Shown: positions 62,642-64,000 of the stretch, in pieces | Layout: every line of letters begins with the position of its first letter | How positions within the stretch are numbered: position 1 is the first letter of the stretch | From: Bacteroidota bacterium | Lineage (GTDB): Bacteria > Bacteroidota > Bacteroidia > Cytophagales > Cyclobacteriaceae | Direction: 5' to 3' | Assembly (NCBI GenBank): GCA_023393375.1 | Contig: JAEWLI010000172.1 | Location: forward strand, 1 to 64,000 | Length of the DNA: 64,000 nt | Translations under genes and position numbers: made by a program | The notes under the pieces: generated by a model | What the model saw: the letters and a program-made list of their open reading frames with translations, nothing else | Database searches by the model: none | Told to the model about the DNA's origin: nothing

Positions 62642-63571
62642 ATGAATGATTCATTATTCTTTAAATTCATCGTACCTATTCTTACTCTCTTATTGATCGG
62701 ATGCAATTCCTCGATAAACAAAGAGGGCGAAACAGTTACAGTCGACTTCTCTGATCATGCACAAATCGTTTCTACCAGAGCATTTTCTGATTCCGCAGAA
62801 CATCTTAATGTAGCTGTGGCAGCTATGATTTCGCCCAAAGAAACTTTCGTATTTTATGAAGATCTCTTTAACTATATCTCCTCCAAAACAGGTGATCAGG
62901 TGGTATTTAAGCAGCGAAAAACGTATGATGAGGTGAACAAGATGTTGGAAAATAAGGAGGTGGATTTAGCAGTAATTTGCTCCGGAGCATATGTTTCCGG
63001 TAAGGAGAAAAGTAAGATGGAAATCCTGGTAACCCCCGTAAGTAACGGCAAAAATAATTATCAGGCGTATGTGGTGGTGCATGTCAACTCTCCATATAAA
63101 CAATTAAGTGACTTACAGAACAAGGTATTTGCATTTAGTGATCCTATATCACATAGTGGTAAATTTTATATCGAAAAAAGAATAAAAGAACTAGGTTATG
63201 GATCCAATTTTTTTTCGAAAACCATTTATTCCAATGCCCACGATGTGTCAATGCAATTAGTATCCAAACAAGTTGTGGATGGATCTTCTGTGAAAGGTAC
63301 CATCTATGATTATCTTGAAAAGTTTCATCCTGAAAGAATAAAAAATCTGAGGATAATAGAAAAATCTGAATGGTATGGAATGCCACCAATAGTGGTACCA
63401 GAAGATCTGGATGAACAAAAAAAAGAGCAACTACGGAATCTGTTTTTAAAAATACATGAAGACCCTGAAGGTAAAAAAATATTGGACCAAATTCTTATTG
63501 ACAAATTTGTAATTGGTTCTGATCAGGATTACAATAGCATAAGGTCAATTTTAACCACCTCTGCCGAATGA
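62642..63571 (+). CDS. PhnD/SsuA-type substrate-binding lipoprotein
   Basis: 309 residues; lipobox LLLIGC. The binding-protein fold is visible: LNVAVAAMISPKETFVFYED, VDLAVICSGAYVSG, YQAYVVVHVNSPYKQLSDLQ and FAFSDPISHSGKFY. These match PhnD-type phosphonate/phosphite binders. There is no ABC permease or ATPase next to it. Instead its stop codon overlaps (ATGA) the start of a membrane sensor gene, an arrangement seen when a PhnD-like protein acts as the ligand sensor for a histidine kinase rather than a transporter. Ligand unknown. Confidence 0.85.
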   Translation: MNDSLFFKFIVPILTLLLIGCNSSINKEGETVTVDFSDHAQIVSTRAFSDSAEHLNVAVAAMISPKETFVFYEDLFNYISSKTGDQVVFKQRKTYDEVNKMLENKEVDLAVICSGAYVSGKEKSKMEILVTPVSNGKNNYQAYVVVHVNSPYKQLSDLQNKVFAFSDPISHSGKFYIEKRIKELGYGSNFFSKTIYSNAHDVSMQLVSKQVVDGSSVKGTIYDYLEKFHPERIKNLRIIEKSEWYGMPPIVVPEDLDEQKKEQLRNLFLKIHEDPEGKKILDQILIDKFVIGSDQDYNSIRSILTTSAE

Positions 63572-64000
63572 AAAGACCCTTTTCTATTTCCCTTTTCTGG
63601 AAATTCACTATTGCCATTGCATTCACTATTTTTTTGTTGGGTTCCATCAATTTGTATTTTATATATTTTGCAGTTTATGATTTATTCCAGAATGAGTTGA
63701 CCAGACATGGCAATGCTATGGCTACACGTATAGCGGAACGGAGCATGACGCCTATTCTATATGACGATTTAGCCACATTGAATTCGATTGTAGATGAAAA
63801 TAAACAGATCGATGATAATATCTCCTATATCTTTATCATAGATGCCAACCGGAATGTACTGGCCCATACATTTACCGATGGTGTGCCTTCAGAACTTATA
63901 AATGCCAATCAAGCTCTTCAACAACAAAGCTCCACAGTATTTATACGTGACGCAAATACTTCGCAAAGCGTCATCCGTGATATGGCGATCCCAATATTAG
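63568..64000 (+). CDS. membrane sensor protein, probably histidine kinase (3' end missing)
   Basis: The start ATG overlaps the stop of the PhnD-like gene by 4 bp (ATGA), and the frame stays open to the right edge (144 codons). The N terminus is basic with a membrane helix (KFTIAIAFTIFLLGSINLYF), then an extracytoplasmic segment (IAERSMTPILYDDLATLNSI) and a PAS/Cache-like strand pattern (ISYIFIIDANRNVLAHTF). This is the usual front of a sensor kinase. The kinase core lies beyond the window, so the class is inferred. Confidence 0.7.
   Translation, partial: MKRPFSISLFWKFTIAIAFTIFLLGSINLYFIYFAVYDLFQNELTRHGNAMATRIAERSMTPILYDDLATLNSIVDENKQIDDNISYIFIIDANRNVLAHTFTDGVPSELINANQALQQQSSTVFIRDANTSQSVIRDMAIPIL

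Overview
The window looks like a stretch of AT-rich chromosome from a free-living, aerobic Gram-negative bacterium of the phylum Bacteroidota, most likely in or near the Cytophagales. The reasons are a complete alternative complex III / caa3 oxidase locus, TAnnTTTG-type promoter elements, many lipoproteins with Bacteroidota-style signal peptides, and families common in that phylum (DUF4403, DUF1573, the CreD-plus-regulator pair, a CusA-TolC fusion, a MASE3 kinase). I cannot name a species. No rRNA, tRNA, CRISPR array or intact transposon was seen.

Layout. 1-5.3 kb: the 3' part of a LuxR-family ATPase regulator, a lipoprotein, an outer-membrane barrel protein, a DUF4242 protein whose start codon abuts short tandem repeats, and a PepSY-like secreted protein. 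5.6-9.7 kb (minus): a 1240-residue NtrY-like membrane histidine kinase and a DUF983 protein. 9.7-10.1 kb: a non-coding stretch with heptamer repeats and a REP-like inverted pair. 10.1-25.6 kb (minus): a continuous respiratory directon, actABCDEF then oxidase subunits II and I, heme O synthase, two subunit III proteins, subunit IV, a SCO-like copper chaperone, a DUF420 protein and a small CxxC membrane protein. ACIII oxidises quinol and passes electrons to the oxidase, with the assembly factors encoded downstream. 26-29 kb (plus): aconitase and ferritin. 29-35.6 kb (minus): a heavy-metal efflux system whose RND pump and TolC-like channel are one ORF, a His-rich small protein upstream, and a HAD phosphatase. 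35.8-37.6 kb (plus): a beta-helix lipoprotein and a Cu,Zn superoxide dismutase.

37.7-42.9 kb (minus): a tightly packed seven-gene directon of membrane protein, winged-helix regulator, CreD, B12-binding radical SAM enzyme, DUF1361, DgkA and a small membrane protein. A 28-bp palindromic sequence occurs twice, once at the operon start and once before creD, and is a strong operator candidate. 43-50.4 kb: DUF4403, DUF1573, trpS, a family-5-type uracil-DNA glycosylase, an SDR dehydrogenase, small envelope proteins and a ROK kinase. 50.9-57.7 kb (plus): a NUMOD4/HNH-like protein, a MASE3 histidine kinase, a TonB-dependent receptor and a two-domain rhodanese lipoprotein.

57.9-64 kb is the accessory end: an unidentified helical protein, a PmeII/EcoO109I-like restriction endonuclease convergent with a C5-methyltransferase carrying an N-terminal MerR-like HTH, a GH43 beta-xylosidase, a decayed second copy of the methyltransferase 5' region, and a PhnD-like lipoprotein translationally coupled to a sensor protein that runs off the window.

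The most interesting points are the duplicated operator in the CreD directon, the internal signal-peptide-like segment in the CusA-TolC fusion, the methyltransferase relic, and the heptamer repeats next to genes. All functional calls are from motifs read by eye; no database search was run.
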